Shown here in pieces: positions 1 to 9,208 of a DNA stretch of 64,000 nucleotides (positions are counted from its first letter, which is position 1; each line of letters starts with the position of its first letter). The translations under genes and the position numbers were made by a program. Location of the stretch: positions 1 through 64,000 of the forward strand of contig NZ_JAGGKP010000010.1 in the NCBI RefSeq assembly GCF_017873765.1, in the 5' to 3' direction. The stretch is from Paenibacillus sediminis (GTDB lineage: Bacteria; Bacillota; Bacilli; Paenibacillales; Paenibacillaceae). Below the pieces are notes generated by a model. It had not been told where the DNA came from, made no database searches, and worked only from the letters and a program-made list of their open reading frames with translations.

Positions 1-56
1 TGCGCGATGTAACGAATAAAACGCGGAGCAAAATCGCGAAAACCCGCGTCATACTT

Positions 57-144
<88 letters not shown>

Positions 145-158
145 ACGATATACATACA

Positions 159-199
159 GGCGTTCTATCTGCAAATGATGCAGTAGGACGCCTTTTTTG
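159..199 (+). terminator. Rho-independent terminator after tRNA-Leu
   Basis: GGCGTTCTATCTGC and GCAGTAGGACGCC form an imperfect hairpin (one bulge, one G-U pair) followed by six T residues. It lies just after the tRNA. Confidence 0.85.
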
Positions 200-273
200 T
201 GTTCAATACATATTTGGCTCTCGAATCTCAAACAATGTAACAATAAGAGGGATTAAAAAGGAGAGTGCCCCAT

Positions 274-1116
274 ATGCGTCATACCGGTAACAAATACAAG
301 TTCCCAAAAATAGCAGTACTCATATGTATAGTTGTGTTGATGCTAGCTCTGACGTTAGAAAAGAACAACGCATACAGTGCTGGTGATAATGACCCGTCAA
401 ATCACAAAACGAATAAAAGGGTCGCCATCATTATCGATGATTTTGGCAATGGTCAGATGGGGACAGAAGAGATGTTGTCTATGCCGGTAAAGCTGACCAT
501 TGCGGTAATGCCGTTTCTGCCCACTACGCAAAGAGACGCCAAGATCGCTCATGAACGAGGACATGACGTGATTGTGCATCTTCCGATGGAACCTAAAGCT
601 GGTAGACCCGAATGGCTCGGTCCTGGTGCAATTACTACAAAATTGTCTGACGCTGAAATTCGTCAAAGAGTTGAGGCGGCGATTGACAATGTTCCGTTTG
701 CGGTCGGAATGAATAACCATATGGGCTCTAAAGTGACAGGAGATGAGCATATCATGTCGATTGTACTGGATGTCTGTAAGGAAAGAGGATTATTTTTTGT
801 AGACAGCCATACGAATTACAGATCAATAGTTGGGAAAGTAGCTGCTCAAAAAGGGATGCCCGTACTTGAAAACAACATATTCCTTGATGATGTTGCGTCG
901 ACTATCCATGTCAGCAAACAGCTGCAAAAAATTGGTTTATGGCTCAGGGATCACGATCAATGCGTATCCATTGGTCATGTAGGTCTAAAAGGAAAGTACA
1001 CTGCAGCTGCGCTAAAACAATCGATACCTAAAATGCAGGAAAATGCTAAGTTCGTAGGCGTTACGGATCTTGTGCAATCGATATGGCAGAAACGTGTTTT
1101 TCCTACGTTACCATAA
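274..1116 (+). CDS. Divergent polysaccharide deacetylase family protein (YibQ-like)
   Basis: The protein begins with a basic stretch and one hydrophobic segment (about residues 13-30) that would act as a signal peptide or anchor. The rest is the divergent polysaccharide deacetylase (DUF610/YibQ) fold: RVAIIIDDFG, then VIVHLPMEP, GMNNHMGS, FFVDSHT and SIGHVG near the C-terminus. The family belongs to the carbohydrate esterase 4-like superfamily and probably acts on an envelope glycan; its exact substrate is unknown. ATG 274 is chosen over the in-frame GTG at 265 because AAGGAG (258-263) sits 10 bases before it. The 3' end overlaps the convergent amidase gene by 14 bases, so the two cell-wall genes share their termination region. 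Confidence 0.85.
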   Translation: MRHTGNKYKFPKIAVLICIVVLMLALTLEKNNAYSAGDNDPSNHKTNKRVAIIIDDFGNGQMGTEEMLSMPVKLTIAVMPFLPTTQRDAKIAHERGHDVIVHLPMEPKAGRPEWLGPGAITTKLSDAEIRQRVEAAIDNVPFAVGMNNHMGSKVTGDEHIMSIVLDVCKERGLFFVDSHTNYRSIVGKVAAQKGMPVLENNIFLDDVASTIHVSKQLQKIGLWLRDHDQCVSIGHVGLKGKYTAAALKQSIPKMQENAKFVGVTDLVQSIWQKRVFPTLP

Positions 1117-1807
1117 GATATTGAATGATTCCTGCGACAATGGCACTTGCAATGTCTTGTTGAGCACGCGGATTGCAGAGCATGCTTCGATCTTCGCTAT
1201 TGCTGAGAAATCCTGTTTCTACGATAACAGCTGGAGTATCGACATGGTTCAGAATATAAAATGGTTTGCCTAGTCTGATCGTATTGTTCGTATGGAACAA
1301 AGGGTTTAAAGCATTCTGAATACAGCCTGCTAACAGTGCGCTTCTGCCTTCCTCTTGATGGAGGACAATAGAACCTCGTCTGCTCGAATTACGGCCCCAG
1401 TTCGCATGAATACTGATTACGACAGCCGTTGGAACCTGTTCGGTAAGCCCTTTGCGCTGGGCGAGGTCACGTCTGTGCCGAGAGCGAATGCTAAGCCACC
1501 GATTCTCATCGCTGAGCGCATAATCTCCAGTACGGTTGAGCGCTGATTCATAGCCTTGGCTGCGGAGTATCATGTATACCTTTTGCGAGATCATGAGGTT
1601 GATGTTCTTCTCGACAATGTCTTGGAAAGAAGCGCCGCCATCAATTCCTCCATGTCCTGCATCGATGAGAATGATCGGATACGGAAAGGCATATTCCATA
1701 GGAGACTTCACTTCTGCCCGATCTTTGCCGCTGTCTGCACTCACACTTGCTTCGTTCAACATAATGGATATAAGGACTAATAATCCGAAAAGAAGGAATC
1801 TCTTCAT
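1103..1807 (-). CDS. N-acetylmuramoyl-L-alanine amidase (Amidase_3, CwlD-like)
   Basis: This is a 234-residue exported amidase. A signal peptide (about residues 1-25) precedes one Amidase_3 domain. The zinc ligands are visible: His in IDAGHGG, Glu in DIVEKNINL, His in VISIHANWG, and the catalytic Glu in AVIVETGFLSN. Such enzymes cut the lactam bond between N-acetylmuramic acid and L-alanine; the size and lack of binding repeats resemble CwlD, which makes muramic-lactam in the spore cortex. Assignment to CwlD itself is inference. ATG 1807 is preferred to the longer frame (ATG 1891) because AGCAGGTGA lies just before it and a signal peptide starts there. Confidence 0.85.
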   Translation of the reverse strand: MKRFLLFGLLVLISIMLNEASVSADSGKDRAEVKSPMEYAFPYPIILIDAGHGGIDGGASFQDIVEKNINLMISQKVYMILRSQGYESALNRTGDYALSDENRWLSIRSRHRRDLAQRKGLTEQVPTAVVISIHANWGRNSSRRGSIVLHQEEGRSALLAGCIQNALNPLFHTNNTIRLGKPFYILNHVDTPAVIVETGFLSNSEDRSMLCNPRAQQDIASAIVAGIIQYLMVT

Positions 1808-1971
1808 CGTTGTCACCTGCTCTTGTTTTCTGTTGCTTTTATCGTGTTCAAAAAAAGGGAAAAACATGCACTGTTTATAGATTATAACCAAGTGAATGAG
1901 CTGGTGATCGTTTAATTTTCGTTCAGATTGCGCATGCTAATGCTATTGAAGAAGTAAGGAGGAGAATAATC

Positions 1972-2205
1972 ATGGCAAGTAAAATAAAAGGTGATGAACT
2001 TCTGAAGTACATTACAGAGCAAGTCGTTACCTATATTGATACGCCAAAAGATATTCGCAGGGAAAAAAGATTGCAGACGAGAGAATCTTGGCAATACAGA
2101 TGGTTTGGAATGATTCCGTTTAGCATTCATTTGTGGGTGGATCGTACTCGCTTACGAAGAGAGCAGAAGAAACATTTGCCACACAAAGTGAAAGAATTTG
2201 TCTAA
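1972..2205 (+). CDS. yqzE: YqzE family protein
   Basis: This 77-residue protein matches the YqzE family: an N-terminal part with YITEQVVTYIDTP, a basic stretch, then the signature SWQYRWFGMIPFSIHLW. In Bacillus the gene lies near the comG competence operon; its function is not known. A strong AAGGAGGAG ribosome binding site precedes ATG 1972. It overlaps the end of the convergent gene on the other strand by 4 bases. Confidence 0.8.
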   Translation: MASKIKGDELLKYITEQVVTYIDTPKDIRREKRLQTRESWQYRWFGMIPFSIHLWVDRTRLRREQKKHLPHKVKEFV

Positions 2206-3170
2206 TACTTGTAAAATTGGCCGCCTGATAAAAGGGTATTAATCAGTATGAAGCGTGATTGTTCTGTACCGACAGAGACATAGACTGGGCTTCGCGCATT
2301 GCCGTTCGCTGCAGTCCACTTCTGATACCCGGATACCGATAAAGGAATTTGATACGTTCGTTTGTCGCCCTTAGTCGTAAAGACGAGCTGCTTATTCTTG
2401 ATAAGAATTGATTGAAAAGACAGACTGTCCTTAATTTCTAATGGCTTAGCAGCAAGCCACATCATATTGTCATAGGGATCAAAAGCGGACGCTGTAAATA
2501 CGGCCGAAGATGGCTTATAAGTTACATCCTTGCTTGAGATCGCTGATTCATGAATGGCATAAGGTTGACCATTGGTTTGCTGCTGCCACGTTTCATCTGT
2601 CTCCGGAAGCACTTCTCCTGTCAACGCATCCACGTAAATTGCAGCAGCTTGATTGTTATCCTTCTGATGAATTCTCCATTCCGCTAAGAGCGGACCTCCA
2701 TATAAAAATTGATATTCTAACTGCGCATCGTCAGTCAAATGTAAATTAGTTAACGCCTGACGAAGCATCTGATCACTAAACAGTGAACTGCCTTTCCCCC
2801 CGTATTCGACTAATTGATATCCACCGTCTTCTGAAGCTGAGATGACAGCATATCCTGCCTCCTCTCCATTCTGTGCAAAAGAAACCAGCCAGCTATGCGT
2901 ACCAGGGCCGAGCGGCTTGATGTTCATGTCTGCTTTTTTCCACGAAGCAAACGGAGCTTGGGCGGATAATTGTTGTCTAATTTTCTCCGCAAAAGCTCTT
3001 ACTTCCGCAGGCTCTGCGGAAGAGGGCAATAATGAAGCGTTAGATGATATGAATAAGGAGGATAACCTTACATCTGCGGATGCGAGATGGTTAGTGATAA
3101 TGGGGTACAGCGCTATGCTAAGAAGAGCCGACATGGAAATTATACTTTTCATGACGATTGTGTATCTCAT
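2202..3170 (-). CDS. Secreted protein of unknown function
   Basis: About 322 residues with an N-terminal signal peptide (hydrophobic stretch at about residues 8-26, possible cleavage after LASA). I do not recognise a complete family. The middle contains AAAIYVDALTGEVLPETDE, which resembles the conserved strand of PepSY-type protease-inhibitor domains, so a PepSY-like fold is possible but unproven. ATG 3170 is chosen over GTG 3179 because AGCAGGTGAT is placed correctly only for the ATG. The gene stands alone. Confidence 0.65.
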   Translation of the reverse strand: MRYTIVMKSIISMSALLSIALYPIITNHLASADVRLSSLFISSNASLLPSSAEPAEVRAFAEKIRQQLSAQAPFASWKKADMNIKPLGPGTHSWLVSFAQNGEEAGYAVISASEDGGYQLVEYGGKGSSLFSDQMLRQALTNLHLTDDAQLEYQFLYGGPLLAEWRIHQKDNNQAAAIYVDALTGEVLPETDETWQQQTNGQPYAIHESAISSKDVTYKPSSAVFTASAFDPYDNMMWLAAKPLEIKDSLSFQSILIKNKQLVFTTKGDKRTYQIPLSVSGYQKWTAANGNARSPVYVSVGTEQSRFILINTLLSGGQFYKY

Positions 3171-3333
3171 GTGGATCACCTGCTTTCATTAAAATACCAT
3201 TTCATAGCTATATTGTTATTGTAGTGGACAAGCCTGTAAAAAGACTGTTACAACGTGTCGTGTTCATAGTAGATGTTCTCTTCTGTTTTTGCAGTCTTTT
3301 AGCGAGAACGGTCAAGTTGTCGCCCCGACCTTG

Positions 3334-4290
3334 TCAACGCAAATGAAAGATACCGCAGTTTATGACGGAAATGAGCAGACGAGGCTCATACTGCCAAGTA
3401 ATTTCACTTCGTCTCGCTTCATATTGCTCACGAATAGCCTGCTTCTTCTCCTCATCTGGATCGCTGAGCAGATCTTTATAGTAAGCTTCCAAGATAGACA
3501 ATTCCTCTTCCAGACGGCTTGTTGCTTGATTAGCCCACGTATAATCTTCTTGGGCTATTTTTTGTGTTAAAAAGTTTTCCAGCATGTCACGAGCCTGTTC
3601 CATCGTCACTTCGGTTGGCTGAATGTGTACATTCTCAGGAAGACGCGGAGTAAGTAAGATTTCATTTAAACGACTGCCAAAATGCTCTACAATCCGTCCG
3701 CTGACTAATGAAATACCGAGGAAATGCAGCTCTTCCTTCTTCACATCGCACGCATATTCCACTTTGAAGCATACACCGAGCCATGGCTCATATGCAGCGG
3801 AGAACAGTGTTGTTCTCTGTAAATTTCCTGCCTCCTGAAATAGATACACGTATGAGCCGCCGCTTCGGACAGCCGCAAAGATTTGATGGAGCCGCCTGCT
3901 GCCATAACTCACTTCTTCTTCGATAATTCTCGGTCCGCCAAGCTTCGGGAGCGGCTGAACCGCACCGAAATATCGACCTAGCAAAGGATCTTGCTGAAGT
4001 TGATCGGCCTCTTGTTTCGAAGGGGCACTGTCCTCCTTATAGCGCTTATACCTTTCTGGATCGAAAATAAAAGTGAATGACATCGTCTCTGGTTCTACGC
4101 CGACACGGTCAACAAAGTTCCAATAGTACGGCCGGTTCGTTAGCTCCCGGTCAGCACGAGGAGACAGCTTAACGGTCACATGCATGGGAGACTTCTCTAT
4201 AATTTGTGATTCGGTCGCTTCTAGATAAGTCATGACAACGTTCTGAATTTGCTGCGGGGTCATGGTCATCGCGCTATTGATCTCCTTCAC
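3334..4290 (-). CDS. yqhG: YqhG family protein
   Basis: A 318-residue soluble protein matching YqhG: it opens with a short helix, then VKLSPRADRELTNRPYYWNFVDR and SFTFIFDPER, and ends in a long charged coiled-coil-like region (about residues 240-300). Function is unknown. The start overlaps the 3' end of the helicase gene by 17 bases, so the two are co-transcribed and probably translationally coupled. The same yqhH-yqhG order occurs in B. subtilis, which supports both calls. The YqhG entry point may instead be the ATG eight codons downstream (4266). Confidence 0.8.
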   Translation of the reverse strand: MKEINSAMTMTPQQIQNVVMTYLEATESQIIEKSPMHVTVKLSPRADRELTNRPYYWNFVDRVGVEPETMSFTFIFDPERYKRYKEDSAPSKQEADQLQQDPLLGRYFGAVQPLPKLGGPRIIEEEVSYGSRRLHQIFAAVRSGGSYVYLFQEAGNLQRTTLFSAAYEPWLGVCFKVEYACDVKKEELHFLGISLVSGRIVEHFGSRLNEILLTPRLPENVHIQPTEVTMEQARDMLENFLTQKIAQEDYTWANQATSRLEEELSILEAYYKDLLSDPDEEKKQAIREQYEARRSEITWQYEPRLLISVINCGIFHLR

Positions 4291-6010
4291 TAGGCGGTAT
4301 TCCTTGTTCTACTTCCGTTTTAATCGAATTGAGCGATTTTCCGAGCGAGTGGACACGGCTGCGTATTTCATCGTCGCTGTGCGATTCAAGCACTATTTTG
4401 TATAGACTTTGTTCTAACGAGTTGTTTTTCTCAAAACGTTCCAAAATGACATCAAGCTGCCCGATGACCATTTCGAACATATTTATTTTCTCGTGAAGGA
4501 GATTAAGTATATGTTCTTCGATCGTACCGGTTGTGGACAGATTATAAATTTTGACATCGTTCTGCTGCCCTAAGCGGTGAATACGGCCGATTCTTTGTTC
4601 GACGCGCATAGGATTCCAAGGTAAATCGAAATTGATCATATGGTGACAAAATTGCAGATTAATGCCCTCACCGCCAGCTTCAGTAGCGATCATTACCTGA
4701 GCTCGCCCGCGGAATAGATCCATCATCCAGTCTTTCTTCCCTCGGTTCATTCCGCCTCGATAGGGGACAGCTACTAAATTGTGGTTACGGAAATACTGAA
4801 GCAGATACTCTTGTGTTGCGCGATACTCGGTGAACAGAATAACTTTCTCGTTCATTTCACGAATGAGCTCCATCGCTTTTTCTGCTTTCGTATTCGCTTT
4901 AATTTCTTTAATCGTGTAGACAAGCTCCCATATTCGATCTCTCAGAGGAGAATCAAGCGGGAGTTTCTTTGACAGATTGACGAGTGTTACGAAGACAGCG
5001 TCGCGACTGCTGCATACTTCCCGCTGTAGGGTTAGAAGTGAGAACATACTGCCTAGATCACCGCCTGCCGCGCGATACTGATCTTTCACGAACGCAGTCA
5101 CGCCGTCATACAGCGCTTTCTCTTCGGGAGACAGCATTAGAGGGACGTTACGAACGACACGCTTTGTAAAGTTGATGTCTCCTTCGCCGCGCCGGTTGCG
5201 GATCATAATTTTGGACAGTTCTTCCTTGAGCTGATCTTCATTCTTCGCTAGACGTTTATCTACGACGAAGTTGGCGGAGAAATCACTCTGAGCGCCAAGC
5301 TGTCCAGGTTTTAACAATGTAATCAGATTGAACAGCTCGCTAAGATCGTTCTGAATTGGCGTTGCCGTAAGAAGGAGACAATATTTTTTACGCAGCTTTA
5401 CGATGAATTGGTAGTTCGTTGTCTTTTTGTTCTTCAGCTTGTGCGCTTCATCAATAATAAGCATGTCGTATTCGTTATTCAGGAGTATATCTTTATGCGG
5501 GTCACGTTTGGCGGTATCCATAGAGGCGACAACGACATCGTTTTGCCAAGAGTATTCTTTCTTCTGAGCGACGGCTTGTATGCCGAATTTCTGATTGAGC
5601 TCCCGCACCCATTGCAGAACAAGTGATGCGGGAACAAGAATTAACACTTTACGGACAAGACCGCGAACCATATATTCTTTTAAAATAAGTCCAGCTTCAA
5701 TTGTTTTGCCAAGTCCTACTTCATCAGCAAGAATGGCGCGGCCGCGCATATCGAACAGCACCTTGCGGGCAGTCTCGATTTGATGGGGCAGAGGACTCAG
5801 TCCTTGTAAATGTTTGAGACACTGCATTTCTTCGAAACTCGAAACTAAGCTTGCTTTTTCCGCTTCCGCTGCAAGTTGAAAGAGACGAAAGTCATCCCAA
5901 GGTCCGCCTTTATTAAGCCTGTTGTTCAGACCATCAAACCAACTGCGGTCAAATTGTACGGTGATTGGGGGCTGTGCTGTGTAAGCAGCTTTTTGGGACA
6001 TTTTATTCAT
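4274..6010 (-). CDS. yqhH: SNF2-family DEAD/DEAH-box helicase-like ATPase (YqhH)
   Basis: A 578-residue SNF2-type ATPase. Motif I is DEVGLGKTIEAG (about 96-107), motif II IIDEAHKLKN (about 186-194), motif III LLTATPIQND, and motifs V-VI are ATEAGGEGINLQ and QRIGRIHRLGQ. It is the single-subunit RapA/HepA-like class that translocates on double-stranded DNA; a role in displacing proteins from DNA or in transcription recycling is inference from the family. GGAGGT ends six bases before ATG 6010. It heads a two-gene operon with yqhG. Confidence 0.88.
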   Translation of the reverse strand: MNKMSQKAAYTAQPPITVQFDRSWFDGLNNRLNKGGPWDDFRLFQLAAEAEKASLVSSFEEMQCLKHLQGLSPLPHQIETARKVLFDMRGRAILADEVGLGKTIEAGLILKEYMVRGLVRKVLILVPASLVLQWVRELNQKFGIQAVAQKKEYSWQNDVVVASMDTAKRDPHKDILLNNEYDMLIIDEAHKLKNKKTTNYQFIVKLRKKYCLLLTATPIQNDLSELFNLITLLKPGQLGAQSDFSANFVVDKRLAKNEDQLKEELSKIMIRNRRGEGDINFTKRVVRNVPLMLSPEEKALYDGVTAFVKDQYRAAGGDLGSMFSLLTLQREVCSSRDAVFVTLVNLSKKLPLDSPLRDRIWELVYTIKEIKANTKAEKAMELIREMNEKVILFTEYRATQEYLLQYFRNHNLVAVPYRGGMNRGKKDWMMDLFRGRAQVMIATEAGGEGINLQFCHHMINFDLPWNPMRVEQRIGRIHRLGQQNDVKIYNLSTTGTIEEHILNLLHEKINMFEMVIGQLDVILERFEKNNSLEQSLYKIVLESHSDDEIRSRVHSLGKSLNSIKTEVEQGIPPSEGDQ

Positions 6011-6235
6011 GGTCTACCTCCAGATTTCAGCGTACCTGAGTCTTTGATATGACAGTAGTATGCACGAAAATAAGCCAGTTCATAACAGAATGGCGAAAGG
6101 CTTAAGATAGACGGGAGATTGATGTGTTTTCCAATCATTTTCAAAGAGAAAATTAAAAAAGAGAGATTCATAGAGTAATTTGAAGATCGTGTTCATTTGC
6201 ATGGCTTACATGCCTTAAATTTCAATTCTCAAACG

Positions 6236-6291
6236 TTAGAAACAACAAGATGTGGTATAGTATAATGAGTTTTGCACACAACATATTGTAA
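6236..6291 (+). promoter_or_regulatory. Promoter and probable NrdR box for nrdJ
   Basis: A clear TATAAT (6261-6266) follows a weak -35 (TTAGAA, 6236-6241, 19-base spacer). Right after it, 6276-6291 reads ACACAACATATTGTAA, which matches 13 of 16 positions of the NrdR box consensus ACACWATATATWGTGT as I recall it. A degenerate copy of the core (AACATATA) lies about 31 bases downstream, a spacing typical of paired NrdR boxes. NrdR would repress the reductase when dATP/ATP is plentiful. The rest of the 380-base leader (6011-6391) holds no gene. Confidence 0.6.
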
Positions 6292-6391
6292 TGTTTACAT
6301 ATGTTATTGGAACATATATGAGCTTAATGTTTTAACAGATATAACAGAGAAAGAAGTTTTAGTAGAAAGTTAATTATGGGAGGTATTTTCG

Positions 6392-8974
6392 TTGAAACAG
6401 CGGTTAGAAGGGTTAAGCGAGAAAATTTTCTTAGATCGGTATGCATGGAAGGATGCCGACAGCAACAATGCCAAAGTCGGAGATGTCGTCTTGGTGCTTA
6501 CCAAGGATGACCCGAAATTCCCAACGAAGGAAGTCGGAGAAGTCGTTAAGCGTGAAGGGCGCCAAATTACCGTCAAGACTCGCAGCGGTGAACTTGTTGA
6601 GACGGATGTAGAGAAAGTGACGCTCAACATCGAGAAGACGCCGGAAGAAATGTGGGATCGGCTAGCTAAAGCGATGGCTTCTGTAGAAGAAACGCCGGAG
6701 CTGCAGCAGGAATGGACGGAGAAATTCCGTTACATTCTAGACGATTGGAAGCTTGTTCCGGGTGGACGGATTGCTGCAGGTGCAGGTGCGAGTGATGAAC
6801 TGACGCTGTTCAACTGTTATGTTATCCCGTCACCTAAGGACAGCCGCGGCGGTATTATGGCTACGCTCACGGAAATGACTGAAATTATGTCACGAGGCGG
6901 CGGTGTGGGGATTAACTTATCTTCTCTTCGACCACGCCGTTCGATCGTTAGAGGGGTTAACGGTTCTTCAAGCGGCGCCGTATCGTGGGGCGGATTGTTC
7001 AGCTACACAACTGGCTTAATCGAACAAGGCGGCAGCCGGCGCGGCGCACTCATGCTGATGATGAACGACTGGCATCCGGATATTCTTGATTTTATTACTG
7101 TGAAGCAAACGCCCGGTCAAGTAACCAATGCTAACTTGTCGGTGTGCGTGAGCAATGACTTTATGAAGGCTGTGAAAGAGGATTTGGATTGGGAGTTGGT
7201 GTTCCCTGACACGACGGATCCTGAATATAACGAAGTATGGGATGGTGACCTTACTAAGTGGAAAAATGCCGGACATAAAGTGGTTCAATATCGTACCGTA
7301 AAAGCTCGTGAAATTTGGCATACGATTATTGAATCCGCTTGGAAATCGGCAGAGCCTGGCGTTGTATTCATGGAATATTACAATCAAATGTCCAACAGTT
7401 GGTACTTTAACCCAATCATCAGCACGAATCCTTGCGGTGAACAAGGTCTGCCTGCTTGGGGTGTATGTAACTTATCCGCGATCAACTTATCCAAATTCTA
7501 TGATGAAGAGAAGAACGATGTTGATTGGGACGAGCTTGCGACGACAACTCATTATTCAGTTCGTTTTCTAGATAATGTTATTAATAGAACACCATATCAT
7601 TTTGAAGAAAATAGAAAGAACCAGATGAAAGAACGCCGCATTGGTCTCGGAACAATGGGTCTTGCGGAGCTGATGATTAAACTGAAAATTCGTTACGGCA
7701 GCCCGGAATCGCTTGAATTCCTTGACAAGCTGTACGGATTCATTGCAAAGGAAGCATATCTTGCTTCTACGGACATTGCTGCAGAGAAAGGTTCGTTCCC
7801 GGCATTTGAAGCAGATAAATATTTGCAAAGCGGATTTATGAAAAACATGGTGAACGTATACCCTGAAGTAGGTGAAGCAATTCGTACTAAAGGGATGCGC
7901 AACGTTACGGTTATTACGCAAGCTCCAACAGGAAGCACAGGTACCATGGTAGGCACTTCCACAGGAATCGAGCCTTACTTTGCCTTTAAATATTACCGTC
8001 AAAGCCGTCTTGGGTTCGATGAACAATTCGTTCCAATCGCTCAAGAATGGCTGGACACGCATCCAGATGAGCAGCTCCCAGATTACTTCGTAACGGCTAT
8101 GGACCTAAAGGCAGAAGACCACATTCGTGTTCAAGCAGCAATTCAGCGCTGGGTAGACAGCTCGATTTCGAAGACAGCGAACTGTCCTGCTGATTTCACC
8201 ATTGAAGATACGAAGAAATTGTACGAACTTGCCTTCGATCTTGGGTGTAAAGGGGTTACCATCTACCGTGATGGCAGCCGTGATGTACAAGTATTGTCTA
8301 CGGAGAAGAAAGAGGATAAGAAGGATGGGGCTGAAGCGAAGCAAGCAGAACCCGTAACCAATTCCCAAGAATCCGTAGCTGTAACAGCTGAACCATCCCA
8401 GAAGAAAGTTGTAGACAAACAATACAAGAGCCGTCCGCAAGTATTGCGGGGCGCAACGTATAAAATTAACACACCATTCGGAATGGCCTATATTACAATT
8501 AACGACCTGAACGGAACACCAGCAGAAATCTTCTTGAATGTAGGTAAAGCAGGCTCTGATGTATTCGCCATGGCAGAGGCGCTCGGCCGCGTATGCTCCT
8601 TGTTCCTTCGCTATGGAGACCATGGCAACAAGGCAGAGCTGCTCATCAAGCATTTGAAAGGAATCGGCGGTTCCGGCGCGATCGGCTTCGGTGTGAACCG
8701 TGTTGAATCCATCGCAGACGCAGTCGCGAAAGCACTAGAGACTCACTTGCAGACAGGTGTGAGCTATCGTGACCATGATCATAACGATGGCTATGACCAA
8801 GAACCAGCACCAGTAGCTGCTGCTATCTTAGAACCGGAACAGGGTGAACAAGCACACGCTCATACTCACCAATGCTCATCCCGCGACTTCTGCCCATCCT
8901 GCGGCACCGCGGCGCTCATTAACATCGAAGGATGTAAGACTTGCAGCAATTGTGGGTATAGTAAGTGTTCGTAA
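6392..8974 (+). CDS. nrdJ: Class II adenosylcobalamin-dependent ribonucleotide reductase
   Basis: An 860-residue class II ribonucleotide reductase that reduces ribonucleotides to deoxyribonucleotides with vitamin B12 coenzyme. The order is an N-terminal region, the ten-stranded barrel (NCYVIPSP, MSRGGGVGINLSSLRP, GSRRGALMLMMNDWHPDI, active-site NPCGEQGLPAWGVCNLS near residue 345), a QAPTGSTGTM loop near 515, then a TSCPD-type domain and a C-terminal zinc ribbon with CPSCG and CKTCSNCGYSKCS. The last cysteines are likely the redox pair. The start is TTG 6392, with GGGAGG 8 bases upstream; no better ATG exists. It is single-gene and flanked by a terminator. Confidence 0.95.
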   Translation: MKQRLEGLSEKIFLDRYAWKDADSNNAKVGDVVLVLTKDDPKFPTKEVGEVVKREGRQITVKTRSGELVETDVEKVTLNIEKTPEEMWDRLAKAMASVEETPELQQEWTEKFRYILDDWKLVPGGRIAAGAGASDELTLFNCYVIPSPKDSRGGIMATLTEMTEIMSRGGGVGINLSSLRPRRSIVRGVNGSSSGAVSWGGLFSYTTGLIEQGGSRRGALMLMMNDWHPDILDFITVKQTPGQVTNANLSVCVSNDFMKAVKEDLDWELVFPDTTDPEYNEVWDGDLTKWKNAGHKVVQYRTVKAREIWHTIIESAWKSAEPGVVFMEYYNQMSNSWYFNPIISTNPCGEQGLPAWGVCNLSAINLSKFYDEEKNDVDWDELATTTHYSVRFLDNVINRTPYHFEENRKNQMKERRIGLGTMGLAELMIKLKIRYGSPESLEFLDKLYGFIAKEAYLASTDIAAEKGSFPAFEADKYLQSGFMKNMVNVYPEVGEAIRTKGMRNVTVITQAPTGSTGTMVGTSTGIEPYFAFKYYRQSRLGFDEQFVPIAQEWLDTHPDEQLPDYFVTAMDLKAEDHIRVQAAIQRWVDSSISKTANCPADFTIEDTKKLYELAFDLGCKGVTIYRDGSRDVQVLSTEKKEDKKDGAEAKQAEPVTNSQESVAVTAEPSQKKVVDKQYKSRPQVLRGATYKINTPFGMAYITINDLNGTPAEIFLNVGKAGSDVFAMAEALGRVCSLFLRYGDHGNKAELLIKHLKGIGGSGAIGFGVNRVESIADAVAKALETHLQTGVSYRDHDHNDGYDQEPAPVAAAILEPEQGEQAHAHTHQCSSRDFCPSCGTAALINIEGCKTCSNCGYSKCS

Positions 8975-9003
8975 AAAAGAGGGGGATCCCCTCTTTTTTT
9001 TTG
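8973..9003 (+). terminator. Terminator of nrdJ
   Basis: GAGGGG-GAT-CCCCTC hairpin with an A run before and nine T residues after, immediately past the nrdJ stop codon. Confidence 0.9.
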
Positions 9004-9118
9004 TGTGTGTGATGGATGGAGACTGAAAAACTACGAATATTAGGCGGAAAAGGGCTTTAAAATAAGTGACAGAACCTTATCCTTTAATTTTGGAAGTTTA
9101 CGTAACTTACCATTAAAT

Positions 9119-9168
9119 AAAAAAGATCCGGTTTATCCCTAGTAGGGTAAAGTCCGGGTCTTTTTTTG
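9119..9168. terminator. Bidirectional terminator between nrdJ and the pyruvate kinase gene
   Basis: AAAAAAGATCCGG pairs with CCGGGTCTTTTTTT around an inner hairpin TTTATCCC/GGGTAAA. A and T tracts flank both sides, so it can stop transcription from either strand. Confidence 0.85.
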
Positions 9169-9208
9169 ACGAAATTTGCTTAACGTTTTTTTGTGCCACA
9201 TTTATTAT

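Noticed and set aside
7016-8653. Long minus-strand frames inside nrdJ
   Set aside because: Cysteine-rich, low-complexity translations antisense to a gene with clear family motifs; no start signals.
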